A stretch of 64,000 bases of DNA from a bacterium. Its GTDB lineage: Bacteria; SZUA-182; DTGQ01. The notes beneath the pieces were generated by a model. That model did no database searches and was not told the DNA's origin. It was given only the letters and a program-made list of their open reading frames with translations. Location of the stretch: NCBI GenBank assembly GCA_040755755.1, contig JBFLZW010000010.1:62001-126000 (forward strand), in the 5' to 3' direction. Position 1 is the first letter of the stretch. Each line of letters begins with the position of its first letter. Of the stretch, positions 35,443 to 45,588 are shown one piece after another. Position numbers and translations under genes: made by a program.

Positions 35443-38400
35443 TTATTGAGCAAAGTATTTCATAGCAAAATAATACGTCTTATCTGGATCATAGGTAATG
35501 AATGACGGATTATTTGGTTCCAGATTTCGTGAAGTATTATAGGAGCTTATCACTCCGGGGATATCTATGGTACAGCTCTGTTTGCTGCCTGGCTGATCAG
35601 GCTGAGGTTCGTTATCAATGTTGGCTGCGGCAAAAAAGGCTGTAAAGCTGGCAGGATCATATTGAAATTCCCGGGTTGCCTGGTTGAAACCCAGCCAGTC
35701 GACAATAGGTTTGTCTGAAAACTTTATCTGATAGGAAACCGCTCCATCAGGTACTGTCCAGGTCAAGGCGTAATTATTATTGCCATTGTTGACTACTTCA
35801 AGGTTATCGAGGTAATGCCAGGTATTCAAACCATACAGGTCTGCATACATCAGGTCCTGGGCAGGGTATGGGGTTGCAGCATTCAGCCCGCCTCCAAAAG
35901 CAAGGAGCTTTTTACCTCGCTCCAGGTATTTCACATCTCCCGTCTTGAGATATGCAAACCACATTGCTCTCGATGAGTCGAATTTACCCATTTCACCATC
36001 TACCCACTGGTTAGCACTGTGGATAAGATAGCGATTGAGATAGCCAAAATCAGTTCCCCCCGGCTCATCGAAGTAAAGCTCATGGTATATACACTGACTT
36101 ACACCAAGGAGATAATCCTCCAGTTCCTCACTTCTCGGATAAGTCGTGTCACAGGTTTTCAGAACTCTTAATCCCTGCCAGACAGCATCCGGATGTATTG
36201 AGATAAAGAAAAACCTGAGATGCGGATTTTCCTCATTCGGCCACTCCCACACATAACCTCGCTCCGGGTTTCTTCCGGGCTTCGAATTTTCATCTCTTGA
36301 ATCAAGAAGCATATCAGTCATTGATTCGAGTATAGACTTGAGCCGTTCATCCTGTGAAAATTCAAAACCCAGTGCTATAGTACTGTAATACCGGGAGTTG
36401 GAACGTGTATCTCCATCCTTTAACCTGATCGGGCCTTTTTTAATGAATTCTTCGAGGTAATCATGTATAGCCTCTTTTATTTCCTCGTTTCCGGTCAGGT
36501 AATAATATAACGGCATTGCCCACCAGTGGTTATGGCTATAATAATCGAAGTGGTTCTGCCCTCCACCTGCATTATAGGCGTCTGTTTCGACGATTGCATA
36601 CCGATAATCAGATTTGATAATTGATTTTGAATAATCGAAATCATCTGTCCTTCGAATGGCGGAATCCGTGTTGAATAGCGTTTTCTGCAAGCCCCCCATA
36701 TATCTTCCGCCAGCACCATTCTTTAAAAATGTAAATAAGCTGCAAGCAGGCACATCAGTTCCCTGTACACCGCTATACCAAAACGTTCTCCATACTAAGA
36801 CCCCATTATTGCAATGAGACCACTCATCCTTGGGAATACCATATCTGGGCTGGCCAAAATTCCTCAGAAACCAGTCATCCATTGCTGTAGCGCTGACGAG
36901 CCCCTCCTGACCAAAAAGAGCCTTTGTTTTTCCATAGTAGTTGATGGATGCTCTTCCTACGAGCGGCTGTTCTATGCGGTAAAGAGCTGTCAGGTTATCG
37001 ATTGGATCGGTATGGAAGTCAAACAGAATTTCCCGTGTCTCATGCGTTCCCCATCCCATAACGATGTCCTTTTTCGAGTTGTATCTGGAGAATACTCCGA
37101 CTTCTACATTGCCCTGAGAGGTAAATGTAATACTCGACGGCCAATAACTCGACATGTATTTCATGGCTATCGATAATCCGATGTTACTCTGATCCTTGAT
37201 TTCAGCAAAACCTCTCGTCCAATGGCTTGAATCACCCAGAGGGTTAAGAGTAGCTGAACCGTTTTTCAGTTCCAGCCCTCTTTGAATATAGTTAGTTCCC
37301 ACATCACCAGCAGCCCTTTCCATTGGAGGATGAGGCCAACTGGTCGTGGCATCAAGTTTGTCGTTCTCAACCGTACTTCTCCGATGGGCTTCACTGAAGG
37401 CCTGAAACAGAGAGGCAGTATTATCAATGGTTCCAGAAACGATGCTGTCTCTGGTGGCAAACTCAAATTTTGGCCTGTCCCCAAGGTTCAGGGGAATAGA
37501 TAACTGCATTTGAGAAAAGATCCTTGGCATCTGAGAATACTTGCCCGATTCATTGATATGTTTCTCTTCTTTCCCATGCCTCATGATTACATAAGTCTTC
37601 ACGTAAGATTTATTCTTATAGAAATGGAACCGTATAGTATAATCCATTAACCGGTTACCCAAAGTGTCCTTAAATGAACCCATCGCCTTGACAACCGCTC
37701 TTACCGGCCCATTTTCTTCAATCACGGCTCCTGAATCAGCGTCATTTTTTGAATCATAGGTTTCATTCATCTTTAATGTATGAGTTGTGCCATCCAATAA
37801 GGTGTAAGTCCTGTTTTCATAACCTACCATAGACAAGCCTCCTGAATTATTGGGAAGGACAAGTCTTTTACCATTAACCACAACCTCGTCAAACAGGTTA
37901 AAATTTCGTTTCTTTAACCTGAATTGGGCCGGGCCGGTATCTATGATAATATAATCACCATTATCAGCGGCCAGGGCAGAGCCACCGGAATTGCCCGTTC
38001 CTTCAACCAGGTTGATAACTGCCAAATAGTCTTTTGGAACACTTATCTGGGTATCTACGAGCACCCATTTGAGGTTGCCATTTGGCCAATAGGCCAGAGG
38101 TCTGAACTGCTGGATGTTTGCACCACGCAACCCAAGTTGAGCAATGTCAGTAATTCCTGAATCCTCTGCCAGAGGAATTCCTACGGTCAGGGGTTCATTA
38201 ATTCTGTCCATTCCCGGCATAGTACGTATTTTACCTGTCCGGGCACAGTAATCGCTGTCTTGAGTCAAGGCTTCATGAACAGTAATTGGAACATGCAAAC
38301 CAGCAACCGGAGGATCACCGGGATCCTCATGACCCCCTGGATCACCCGGATTGCCGGGATCATCAGGGTTATTGGCGATGGTAAATGCCGTGGTCAGTCT

Positions 38401-39399
38401 GGTATAATTCCAGTTCTTATCATAGGAATAGGTATCCAGGTAGTACCGGCCATTTTCATATCGGGTTGTATCAATAAATAAGCTGTAAGAGGGGGTCCTG
38501 GCTATCTTTATCGACTTTGAAGTTTCTCCTTCTTTTGACCAGTAAAATTCTACCCTTTCAATGCCTGATTCATCGTGAGTTATTGCTTCTATGTTCAAAT
38601 TTCCACTTTTTGTATCACCACTTTCTACACCAAAGATGTCCAGGCTGGGAGGGTCTGATTCGATGGTCCCAAGAATTTTGCCGGCACCGAGATCCATGGC
38701 TTTATATCCAACCGCATCGAAATAGGTACTGTGAGCCGAATCCCTCATGATTGAATTTTCGGATGGACGAAAAAGACCCGCTTCACAATAACGGGCCCCT
38801 TCATAGGGAGGAGTGTCGATCAAATCAGACCATTTTTCATTGCTAGGTTGATCATGGATATTCAGGGTACGCTTACTCAGACCATCGCATTTCCAGGCAG
38901 TAGCCGGAGTATGGTATTCATCGTCCAGTTTTCCAATGACATGGCCAAGTTCGTGAGCAAGAACAACATAACTACTAGAGTATTTATAGAGATGCACCGA
39001 TGATTGGCCATAGCTTTCCTGACCATCGTAATTGTGCAAAACGATCAGGATATCACAGGGAGTCTGAGCGGCAAGAGAATTAATTTTTGCCTGATCAAGG
39101 TCCTGGCCCGATACCGGGGAATTGGCATCTATCATCCAGACATTAAACTTGGCATAGTTATTGACAAACCAATTAACGGTGAGTATTCTGCTAAGGTTTT
39201 CAGCTACCTTGGCTTCATATGTTTGCATCTCGTTTGACGTGAACCCCGATCCTATGAACGTCAAGTCAATGTGGGTCGAAGGGTCACCATTGTCAACTAT
39301 TTTTGTGACTCCCTGGTTATCATACAGGCAGGCAGAAATGGACAACGCTGCAATCAGAAGACAAATCAAGAGAAGATAAGATTTTAGCTTGCTGGACAT
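35443..39399 (-). CDS. lipoprotein fusing an M64 metallopeptidase to a PcRGLX/YetA-like lyase domain
   Basis: About 1318-aa exported lipoprotein, lipobox SISAC with Cys24. Residues about 40-290 match peptidase family M64: HELGH (149-153) followed by GKLDDEY, and later SIMRDS. A beta-sandwich follows (about 290-355), then a Gly/Pro/Asp linker. The remaining 900 residues resemble PcRGLX/YetA-type rhamnogalacturonan-lyase-like proteins: INEPLTVGIPLAEDSG, PLAYWPNGNLKWVLVDT, and an alpha/alpha-toroid part with YYSHNHWWAMPLYYYLTGNEE. ATG 39399 has GAGG upstream and sets the signal peptide. It stands alone between gaps inside the EPS locus. The lyase-like assignment is moderate; the M64 motif is clear. 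Confidence 0.75.
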   Translation of the reverse strand: MSSKLKSYLLLICLLIAALSISACLYDNQGVTKIVDNGDPSTHIDLTFIGSGFTSNEMQTYEAKVAENLSRILTVNWFVNNYAKFNVWMIDANSPVSGQDLDQAKINSLAAQTPCDILIVLHNYDGQESYGQSSVHLYKYSSSYVVLAHELGHVIGKLDDEYHTPATAWKCDGLSKRTLNIHDQPSNEKWSDLIDTPPYEGARYCEAGLFRPSENSIMRDSAHSTYFDAVGYKAMDLGAGKILGTIESDPPSLDIFGVESGDTKSGNLNIEAITHDESGIERVEFYWSKEGETSKSIKIARTPSYSLFIDTTRYENGRYYLDTYSYDKNWNYTRLTTAFTIANNPDDPGNPGDPGGHEDPGDPPVAGLHVPITVHEALTQDSDYCARTGKIRTMPGMDRINEPLTVGIPLAEDSGITDIAQLGLRGANIQQFRPLAYWPNGNLKWVLVDTQISVPKDYLAVINLVEGTGNSGGSALAADNGDYIIIDTGPAQFRLKKRNFNLFDEVVVNGKRLVLPNNSGGLSMVGYENRTYTLLDGTTHTLKMNETYDSKNDADSGAVIEENGPVRAVVKAMGSFKDTLGNRLMDYTIRFHFYKNKSYVKTYVIMRHGKEEKHINESGKYSQMPRIFSQMQLSIPLNLGDRPKFEFATRDSIVSGTIDNTASLFQAFSEAHRRSTVENDKLDATTSWPHPPMERAAGDVGTNYIQRGLELKNGSATLNPLGDSSHWTRGFAEIKDQSNIGLSIAMKYMSSYWPSSITFTSQGNVEVGVFSRYNSKKDIVMGWGTHETREILFDFHTDPIDNLTALYRIEQPLVGRASINYYGKTKALFGQEGLVSATAMDDWFLRNFGQPRYGIPKDEWSHCNNGVLVWRTFWYSGVQGTDVPACSLFTFLKNGAGGRYMGGLQKTLFNTDSAIRRTDDFDYSKSIIKSDYRYAIVETDAYNAGGGQNHFDYYSHNHWWAMPLYYYLTGNEEIKEAIHDYLEEFIKKGPIRLKDGDTRSNSRYYSTIALGFEFSQDERLKSILESMTDMLLDSRDENSKPGRNPERGYVWEWPNEENPHLRFFFISIHPDAVWQGLRVLKTCDTTYPRSEELEDYLLGVSQCIYHELYFDEPGGTDFGYLNRYLIHSANQWVDGEMGKFDSSRAMWFAYLKTGDVKYLERGKKLLAFGGGLNAATPYPAQDLMYADLYGLNTWHYLDNLEVVNNGNNNYALTWTVPDGAVSYQIKFSDKPIVDWLGFNQATREFQYDPASFTAFFAAANIDNEPQPDQPGSKQSCTIDIPGVISSYNTSRNLEPNNPSFITYDPDKTYYFAMKYFAQ

Positions 39400-39748
39400 A
39401 ATGTTTTCCTCACCCGGGGCTTCCTGAACCCTGTTCTCCCCCAACCCAGTGTTAATAAAATACTCCAAGTTGATAAAAACTCTCCTCTGCTGTTTATGAG
39501 AGATCTTTATACCCACATCGCAGAACTCAGGACAGAAATTGTTATTACATAGTTTACTTATTTTTTCAGTAGATTTCCAGTGGCAAGATATTTTTATCGT
39601 TTTCAGTTAACCTTATAGATATTCATTTCGTTATTTACAATACCTATAAATATAGTATAGACAGGCTCAGAAATCAAGTTAAAAATAATTATATTTATTT
39701 ATATATGATCATTATTTACTTAACTGATCCTGTATCAGTAAGTATCTT
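39400..39748. other. AT-rich intergenic stretch upstream of the M64 lipoprotein
   Basis: About 350 bp, very A/T-rich near 39600-39720. It should hold the promoter of the M64 gene, but no clear sigma-54 element or gene is visible. Confidence 0.5.
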
Positions 39749-41221
39749 CTAGTCAGAACAATCTGCCAGTGGTGTTTTGGCCCTCACCTTGCCGATGATG
39801 TTTTTCACATCATCGAGGATGTCTCTTGAAAAAATAGATATATACAATACGTAGAAAGCTGCACCGATCAGGATGTAGGTGGACATGCTGAGAATGGATA
39901 CAGTATCTTTGAAGAGGGCAGTTTTTATCAGGGTGATGAAGATAAACATCAGGAGTGACCCGATCAGGGGCATGCTGACTACCTTAAAAAACCTGCTGAA
40001 TGAGACGTCAACCTCTTTCAACACATGGTAGAGAAGGTAGCTGAATTCCAGCGGGTAGATAATCAGCCAGGAGAGGGCAACAGCGAGCAGGCCATACTGA
40101 ATGGTAGCAAGGAAAGCCAGAGGCAACAGGGTGGCGCACAGCAGTGAATAGGTGAATAACTGCCTGGTTTTTCCAACGGATTTAAGAACAGTAAGTAACA
40201 CACCGGTGTATGAGTAGGCGATCCCTAAAAGGCAGAATACTCTGAAAACAGGGAGACTGGGAAGCCATTTTGGCGTCATGACAATGACAAAAATTTCTTC
40301 GGAAATGGCAGACATACCCAGCAGGATAGGAAGGGAAAAGATTGAAATAAAATAGGTGAGCTTTAAGAAGTAATGCTGTAGATCTTCTCTGCTATCCTGA
40401 ACTTTTGTGAATACCGGGTAGGTGACCTTATTAACTATTACAATGACCTTATCGATAGCTATTCTGGAGAAATCCATGGCCACTCCATAGTAACCCAGTG
40501 ATTTCTCGCCAAGGAATTTGCCAATGATAATCGAATCGCTTTTTTGACAGACGTAATTCAGCAGGTGGTGGCCGGTTATGGGGATTCCGAATCTTAGGAG
40601 GTTATAGATCCTCGAAAAACTGAAATAAAGCTGCGGCTTCCAGCGGGAATAGTAGAGGATGATAATGCAGGAAGCAAAGTTTTGCAGCAGCGTGCACATA
40701 ACGAGGCTCCAGACACCATATCCCATGAATGCCATCACCAGACTGACTGCATTGCTGAAAACAACCGATATAAACTCCGCAAGCGATATTTTTTTGAATT
40801 CAAGATTTCTTGCCAGCAGGCTATTCGGTATTCCCTTTACGGCCATGAGGAAGGTTACAATACTTAAGGCCCGAATTATATGGATAAGCTCCTGATTGCC
40901 GAAAAACAGGGCGATGATTTTGGCAAGGAACCAGGTGGCGAAACACAGGCACAATCCGAAGGTCAATGAAAACCAGAATGCGCAGTTGATATCCTCGATG
41001 GTCAGATTTTTTTTCTGGATCACGGTTTCGCCCATGCACAGATCGTATACGATAACGATGACCGCTTCGTATACCAGGGCCATGTTCATCAATCCAAAAT
41101 CGTTCGGGGAGAGCAACCGAAGCCAGGCCAGGGTCACGAGCCATGAAAACAGTTGTCCAAAAAATTTGGCGGCTCCAATCCAGAATACACTTTTAACGGC
41201 CTTTTCGGCTAAATCCCGCAT
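39749..41221 (-). CDS. Wzx-type lipid-linked oligosaccharide flippase
   Basis: About 490-aa MOP-superfamily membrane protein with 12-14 helices, of the polysaccharide-synthesis/PST group. Typical N-terminal segments: KSVFWIGAAKFFGQLFSWL and RLLSPNDFGLMNMA. It moves lipid-linked repeat units across the inner membrane for Wzy-type polymerisation, matching the O-ligase-like protein here. ATG 41221 overlaps the upstream amidotransferase stop by 13 bp, so translation is coupled. Confidence 0.88.
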   Translation of the reverse strand: MRDLAEKAVKSVFWIGAAKFFGQLFSWLVTLAWLRLLSPNDFGLMNMALVYEAVIVIVYDLCMGETVIQKKNLTIEDINCAFWFSLTFGLCLCFATWFLAKIIALFFGNQELIHIIRALSIVTFLMAVKGIPNSLLARNLEFKKISLAEFISVVFSNAVSLVMAFMGYGVWSLVMCTLLQNFASCIIILYYSRWKPQLYFSFSRIYNLLRFGIPITGHHLLNYVCQKSDSIIIGKFLGEKSLGYYGVAMDFSRIAIDKVIVIVNKVTYPVFTKVQDSREDLQHYFLKLTYFISIFSLPILLGMSAISEEIFVIVMTPKWLPSLPVFRVFCLLGIAYSYTGVLLTVLKSVGKTRQLFTYSLLCATLLPLAFLATIQYGLLAVALSWLIIYPLEFSYLLYHVLKEVDVSFSRFFKVVSMPLIGSLLMFIFITLIKTALFKDTVSILSMSTYILIGAAFYVLYISIFSRDILDDVKNIIGKVRAKTPLADCSD

Positions 41222-43149
41222 GTCAGAATTTCGAGCTCCCCGGAAAAATTTACGCTTGGTTGAGTGTCTATAAATATCCTGTGCCAAAGCTCCAGAGTGA
41301 TGAGCGATATAATCGCTGCCTCCGAACCCGATGCGTAATCGGTACGGCCTGACACAAAGTCTTCAACCATTTTGGTTATAAATTTCCTGCTGAAATAGCC
41401 ACGGTTTAAGGTTCGGGAATCCAGGAGTATATCCCTCACATAATGAGGTATCTTCCTGATAAGCCATTCCTGAATTGGCATGGCAAATCCCTGTTTCTTC
41501 TTTTTCAGAGTATATTCCGGAAGCAGGGGCCGCAAAGCTTCCTTCATGAGGTATTTTCCAGCGCTGCCCCTGATCTTTAAATCCGTTGGGATGGTAAGGA
41601 TAAACTCTACCAGTTCGAGATCATGAAAGGGACTTATGGCATTGAGGCCATGAGCCATGGTCATCCGTTCCACCTTGACCATGAGATCATCCGGAGCATA
41701 GGAAATCATGTCGAAGTAAAGAATTTTATTCAAAAGGTCCTGATCCGAAACATGCTCATAGATAGAGCGGGCTATGGAAAGGGGATTGTTTTGGGCATTG
41801 ATCTTCAGCATGTCAGCGCTGTAGAGACATTGTTTGAGCAGCTCCGGGATCGGCATATCCAGGATTACCCGCTGTTCCTCGATCGGATGGGTCTGCCGGT
41901 AAACCATTCTCTTGGTCCTGTCCAGCAATGAGTTGCTGCCCGCGGACAAGGTCATGCCTGTCAGCATCCGGTTTACGCTTTTGCATTTGAGAAGCCGGAA
42001 CGGCAGGCAGTCATGCTGTAAGCTGCGGAGGGCTTTAAAATGGTGACCCGATCCGCCAAGAAGCTGGTCCGGAAAGTCGCCGGTTAAAACATCGCTTCCC
42101 TGTTCCCTGGCAAGTTGAGCGGCAAAATAGGATGGGATAGCCGAGGTATCGGCAAAAGGTGCATCGTGGTGATAGACTAACTTTTCCAGCAGTGAATGAA
42201 AGTTATCATCAAAATCAACCAGAATTGTATAGTGGTCAAGGCCGAAATAGTCAGCGACCACTTTGGCGTCATTTATTTCATTATACCGTTCTTCCTTGAA
42301 TCCTGCGGTAAATACCTTGAACGGCTGCCTCCCTTTGAGCTCATACATGACAGCGGCAACTGCACTCGTATCGAGTCCGCCACTCAGGAAAGCTCCGGCA
42401 TCCGGGTATTTCCTCAAGCGTCTTGATACTGCATTTTTGAAGGTCTCAAGGAATTTTTCCCGATAATGGTTTTCCGGTGTATCCTGGCCATTCAACCGGT
42501 ATTTGATTTCCCAGTATGATTTTTCACTGATATTTCCATCTTTGCAGACGAGTATATGCCCCGGTTTCACCTGGTAGATTGATTCAAATAACGTGTCCGG
42601 GTTTGGAACATATCCATAGGAGAGAAAATTATTCAGACTCCGTAAACTGACTGATTTTTCAAAGTCCTCACAGGTAAGAATTGCCTTGATTTCTGAAGCG
42701 AATATCATGGCATTTTTCAATCTGGAATAAAAAAGAGGCTTATAACCCAACCGATCCCTGATGAGTAATAATTGAGGTATACTCTCATCCCAGACGGCAA
42801 TGGCGTATGAGCCGTCGATTTTCTCTCCAAAATTAACTCCGTATTTGCTGTAGAGCTGGAGGATAAGATCAGCGTTCGAAAGAGAACCAGGATCGAAGCT
42901 CTGGTCGCGTACGCTGAAGATATCACCATCTATCACCGCCAACAGCCTCTTCGAATTGTCATAAACATACTCTTTGAGATATCCATGCGGTTGGTGAGAC
43001 CTGACGCCAAAAGCCCCCCAGCCTTTCAAAGACTGCACCTTGCAGTCTGCTCCCCGGTGTTGCATCGCAGCAACCATCCGGGAAAGTAACTCCTCCCCTG
43101 TACCTGGTGCCTCAGCGGACCAATAGGTAATGCCGGCTATTCCACCCAT
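41209..43149 (-). CDS. AsnB-type amidotransferase (paralogue 2, nucleophile Cys replaced by Gly)
   Basis: 646-aa asparagine-synthetase-like protein. The N-terminus reads MGGIAGITYW where active glutaminase domains have MCGI, so glutamine hydrolysis should be lost. The ATP-pyrophosphatase domain is intact, with FLSGGLDTSAVAAV near residue 255 and TGDFPDQLLGG near 360. It may use free ammonia, borrow it from a partner, or form amide or other acyl-adenylate products. ATG 43149 overlaps the ATP-grasp stop by 13 bp. Confidence 0.87.
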   Translation of the reverse strand: MGGIAGITYWSAEAPGTGEELLSRMVAAMQHRGADCKVQSLKGWGAFGVRSHQPHGYLKEYVYDNSKRLLAVIDGDIFSVRDQSFDPGSLSNADLILQLYSKYGVNFGEKIDGSYAIAVWDESIPQLLLIRDRLGYKPLFYSRLKNAMIFASEIKAILTCEDFEKSVSLRSLNNFLSYGYVPNPDTLFESIYQVKPGHILVCKDGNISEKSYWEIKYRLNGQDTPENHYREKFLETFKNAVSRRLRKYPDAGAFLSGGLDTSAVAAVMYELKGRQPFKVFTAGFKEERYNEINDAKVVADYFGLDHYTILVDFDDNFHSLLEKLVYHHDAPFADTSAIPSYFAAQLAREQGSDVLTGDFPDQLLGGSGHHFKALRSLQHDCLPFRLLKCKSVNRMLTGMTLSAGSNSLLDRTKRMVYRQTHPIEEQRVILDMPIPELLKQCLYSADMLKINAQNNPLSIARSIYEHVSDQDLLNKILYFDMISYAPDDLMVKVERMTMAHGLNAISPFHDLELVEFILTIPTDLKIRGSAGKYLMKEALRPLLPEYTLKKKKQGFAMPIQEWLIRKIPHYVRDILLDSRTLNRGYFSRKFITKMVEDFVSGRTDYASGSEAAIISLITLELWHRIFIDTQPSVNFSGELEILTCGI

Positions 43150-44399
43150 GAGGATATCCTTTGTGTTACTTGTTTTGACATATCAGTGATCATCAGGGCA
43201 AGGGAAATAAGGAATGGCAGGGGATCCTTTCTATCCCAGACCGCGTAATTGATGTTCCCGCCCAATTTATGAAGTATATCCCCCGGTTTTTTTCTCCGGG
43301 TGAACAATTCGCTGGTGAAATGCTTGATAAAGCCATCTTCGGCAATCCAGGTAGCTGGCTGATATTTTGAGGAGGAGGATGGAGGCCTGCCTTTGCCAGT
43401 GAGGTCAGAGTAGGCGACCAGAGGGAGGTTGATGCCAAAGCTTCCACTCAGCCGGTGCTGGTCCCAGAACCGGGGATTTATTTCAATCAGGTAATAGATT
43501 CCGGTGGCAGGGTCCCTTTTGTACTCAATTTCCGATGTGCCGGTAAATCCGATAAATTTTAACAGGCGTTTGCTGCATTCAGTGATTTCATTATTAACAG
43601 CGCTTTGAACAACAATCCCGGTACCGAACCTCTCCGGTCTCTGGATTCTCTTTCGGGTATTGAAAGAAACCAGAACATGAGAATGCCGGTCACAATAGGA
43701 ACAAAAGGTATAAATATCGTCATCCGCACCCTCGATATATTCCTGCAGCAATACCGTAGGATTGATGTGCTTGAATCTATTGTATTCCCGCCAAAGAGTT
43801 TTCTCGGATGGGCAATAAATCGCTTTCCTTTTTACAATCTTCCAAATTCTGTCTTTTCTCCAGTCAGCCGCACGAAGAGGTTTTATGATAACCGGGTAGT
43901 CAATTTGAGAGCTTATTGAACCTAATTCATCCTCTCTGCCAATTACATATGTTTTCGGTGTAGTGACATTGCACCTTTTGGCAGCTTCAAACAATTTCCA
44001 CTTATCCATGACCGTATTCAGGGTGTTCTTTTCCGGCAGGGCAATGATAAAATAGGGTTCGAGTTTTTCCCGGTACCTGTTGAGGAAAAGAATATCATGG
44101 TCTCTGGTGGGGAAGATGACCGGCTTTTGGGTTTCTCTTTGAGCAAGGGCTATCAGAAACTGAGAGAGCCTCTCCGGTTCGGCCTGAGAATCCGGAGAAT
44201 GGAAAAAATTAACATATCTGCTATAATTACCGCATGCCCATCTTTTCGATCCTATTCCGAAAACCTTTATCCCTGTTTCGGCAAAAGATCTGGCGATGCC
44301 AAGTCCCGTATATGCTAAGTTGAGTATGAATACCGATGGAAATCCACGTGAATCGAGGTCAACTTCCGTATCAAAATCAATTTTTAATTTTGGATTCAA
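43137..44399 (-). CDS. ATP-grasp ligase
   Basis: 420-aa ATP-grasp protein of the carbamoyl-phosphate-synthase-like/peptide-ligase group. The pre-ATP-grasp fold comes first (VFILNLAYTGLGIARSFAETG). ATP-binding segments are YPVIIKPLRA near residue 170, LLQEYIEGADDDIYTF near 220, and the metal site LIEINPRFWDQHRLSG near 305. It probably joins a carboxylate to an amine in EPS modification; substrates unknown. The TTG start at 44399 has GAGG about 10 nt upstream and overlaps the preceding gene by 23 bp. Confidence 0.83.
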   Translation of the reverse strand: MNPKLKIDFDTEVDLDSRGFPSVFILNLAYTGLGIARSFAETGIKVFGIGSKRWACGNYSRYVNFFHSPDSQAEPERLSQFLIALAQRETQKPVIFPTRDHDILFLNRYREKLEPYFIIALPEKNTLNTVMDKWKLFEAAKRCNVTTPKTYVIGREDELGSISSQIDYPVIIKPLRAADWRKDRIWKIVKRKAIYCPSEKTLWREYNRFKHINPTVLLQEYIEGADDDIYTFCSYCDRHSHVLVSFNTRKRIQRPERFGTGIVVQSAVNNEITECSKRLLKFIGFTGTSEIEYKRDPATGIYYLIEINPRFWDQHRLSGSFGINLPLVAYSDLTGKGRPPSSSSKYQPATWIAEDGFIKHFTSELFTRRKKPGDILHKLGGNINYAVWDRKDPLPFLISLALMITDMSKQVTQRISSWVE

Positions 44400-45588
44400 T
44401 CTCGTGCTTTCCTCTTCTTATGAGGTTGTAACAACCGGTTAACAATCTGTACATATTCTCTTGCGTGGAGCGTCTGGATATCCGTATTTCCAGTAAATCC
44501 CGTGAATAGTTCTCCCACATTTCCTTATAACCGGCACCCTGGCCTCCTATCTTGAGAAAATCATACTCCTTATAGCCTTCATGAATCGCCTCCTCTATGC
44601 AGTAGCTGTGCAGCAGCAATCCAAGCCGTACATGGGTATTTTCGTGAGGAATAAGCCCAGCCTGGAAAAAATGAATTTTGTTGTCAAAGGCAAAATTATA
44701 ATTAGCGGCCACGGGTCTGTTCTCTAAATGTAAAAAGCACAGCTTTAACCAGCCGTTATTGAATGCCAGAGGTATCAGTTTCTTATGGAATGCCTTCCAT
44801 TTCCGGCTGAAAAAAGCTCCGGGCTGTCCCTTGCCCTGCCATCTGTGCTGATGCAAGGCTTCCAGATCATCGAATGCTTTCGAAAGCTCATGTTCATGCT
44901 GAACCACATGATAGGTTCCTGACAGTTTATTGAATTCTTTTCTCCCTCTGGTGATCTTGTAGCGGAGACTTCCCTGAATGGATTGAAGATATTCATCCCA
45001 GGTATCAGGGAGTTTAATCAAGATGCTCGGAGTGCGTTTGGTGATTTGAAAATTTAACCCATTCTTTCGGGCAGCCTCATGGAGCAGGGTTGAAGCAGGA
45101 GACTCGGCGGAAACGTTTTCTAAAATTATTTCATCCCAGGCAGGGAGACCGGAAAGGCATTTCACCAGGCCATCGATAAAGTCTTTTTCTCTGCCTTCCC
45201 GAATGATCAAATCAAGATAATCGGAAACAACGTTTCTCTCACTGGTTCTGCCGGAACCGAGGAAACCTGCGGTTTTGTACGGTAATAACTTGAAATACCG
45301 GATATTTTCACGGTGTATCGAAAGAGGAGCTATCCCGATGATTTCCTCACCTTCAGATCCGAGAATAATAAACAGATATCTTTCATCACCATAGATTTCC
45401 CACCAGGTATACAGCCATTCCCAGGTCTGGGTTATGGCCCTGTTTGAGCTTCTCTGAACAAGTCTGTTCCAGACAGTGTGAAGGCTTTCAAATTCCTCGG
45501 AATTATCAATAATCCTGAAACTTAATCCGCGAGGCGAGGATAGTTCCGTATCCAGTATTCTGGATTTTATCAGAGCTGAGTTACTCAA
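44377..45588 (-). CDS. GNAT/CelD-type acyltransferase
   Basis: 403-aa protein of the BcsL/CelD acetyltransferase_6 group, related to FemAB. Visible segments: AITQTWEWLYTWWEIYG near residue 55, IGIAPLSIHREN near 85, RYKITRGRKEFNKLSG near 210, HQHRWQGKGQPGAF near 245 and YDFLKIGGQGAGYKEMW near 350. It likely N- or O-acylates a sugar or amino acid of the repeat unit. Start is TTG 45588, whose TTGA overlaps the stop of the frame upstream, supporting translation of the downstream part of the rhodanese gene. Confidence 0.83.
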   Translation of the reverse strand: MSNSALIKSRILDTELSSPRGLSFRIIDNSEEFESLHTVWNRLVQRSSNRAITQTWEWLYTWWEIYGDERYLFIILGSEGEEIIGIAPLSIHRENIRYFKLLPYKTAGFLGSGRTSERNVVSDYLDLIIREGREKDFIDGLVKCLSGLPAWDEIILENVSAESPASTLLHEAARKNGLNFQITKRTPSILIKLPDTWDEYLQSIQGSLRYKITRGRKEFNKLSGTYHVVQHEHELSKAFDDLEALHQHRWQGKGQPGAFFSRKWKAFHKKLIPLAFNNGWLKLCFLHLENRPVAANYNFAFDNKIHFFQAGLIPHENTHVRLGLLLHSYCIEEAIHEGYKEYDFLKIGGQGAGYKEMWENYSRDLLEIRISRRSTQENMYRLLTGCYNLIRRGKHEIESKIKN

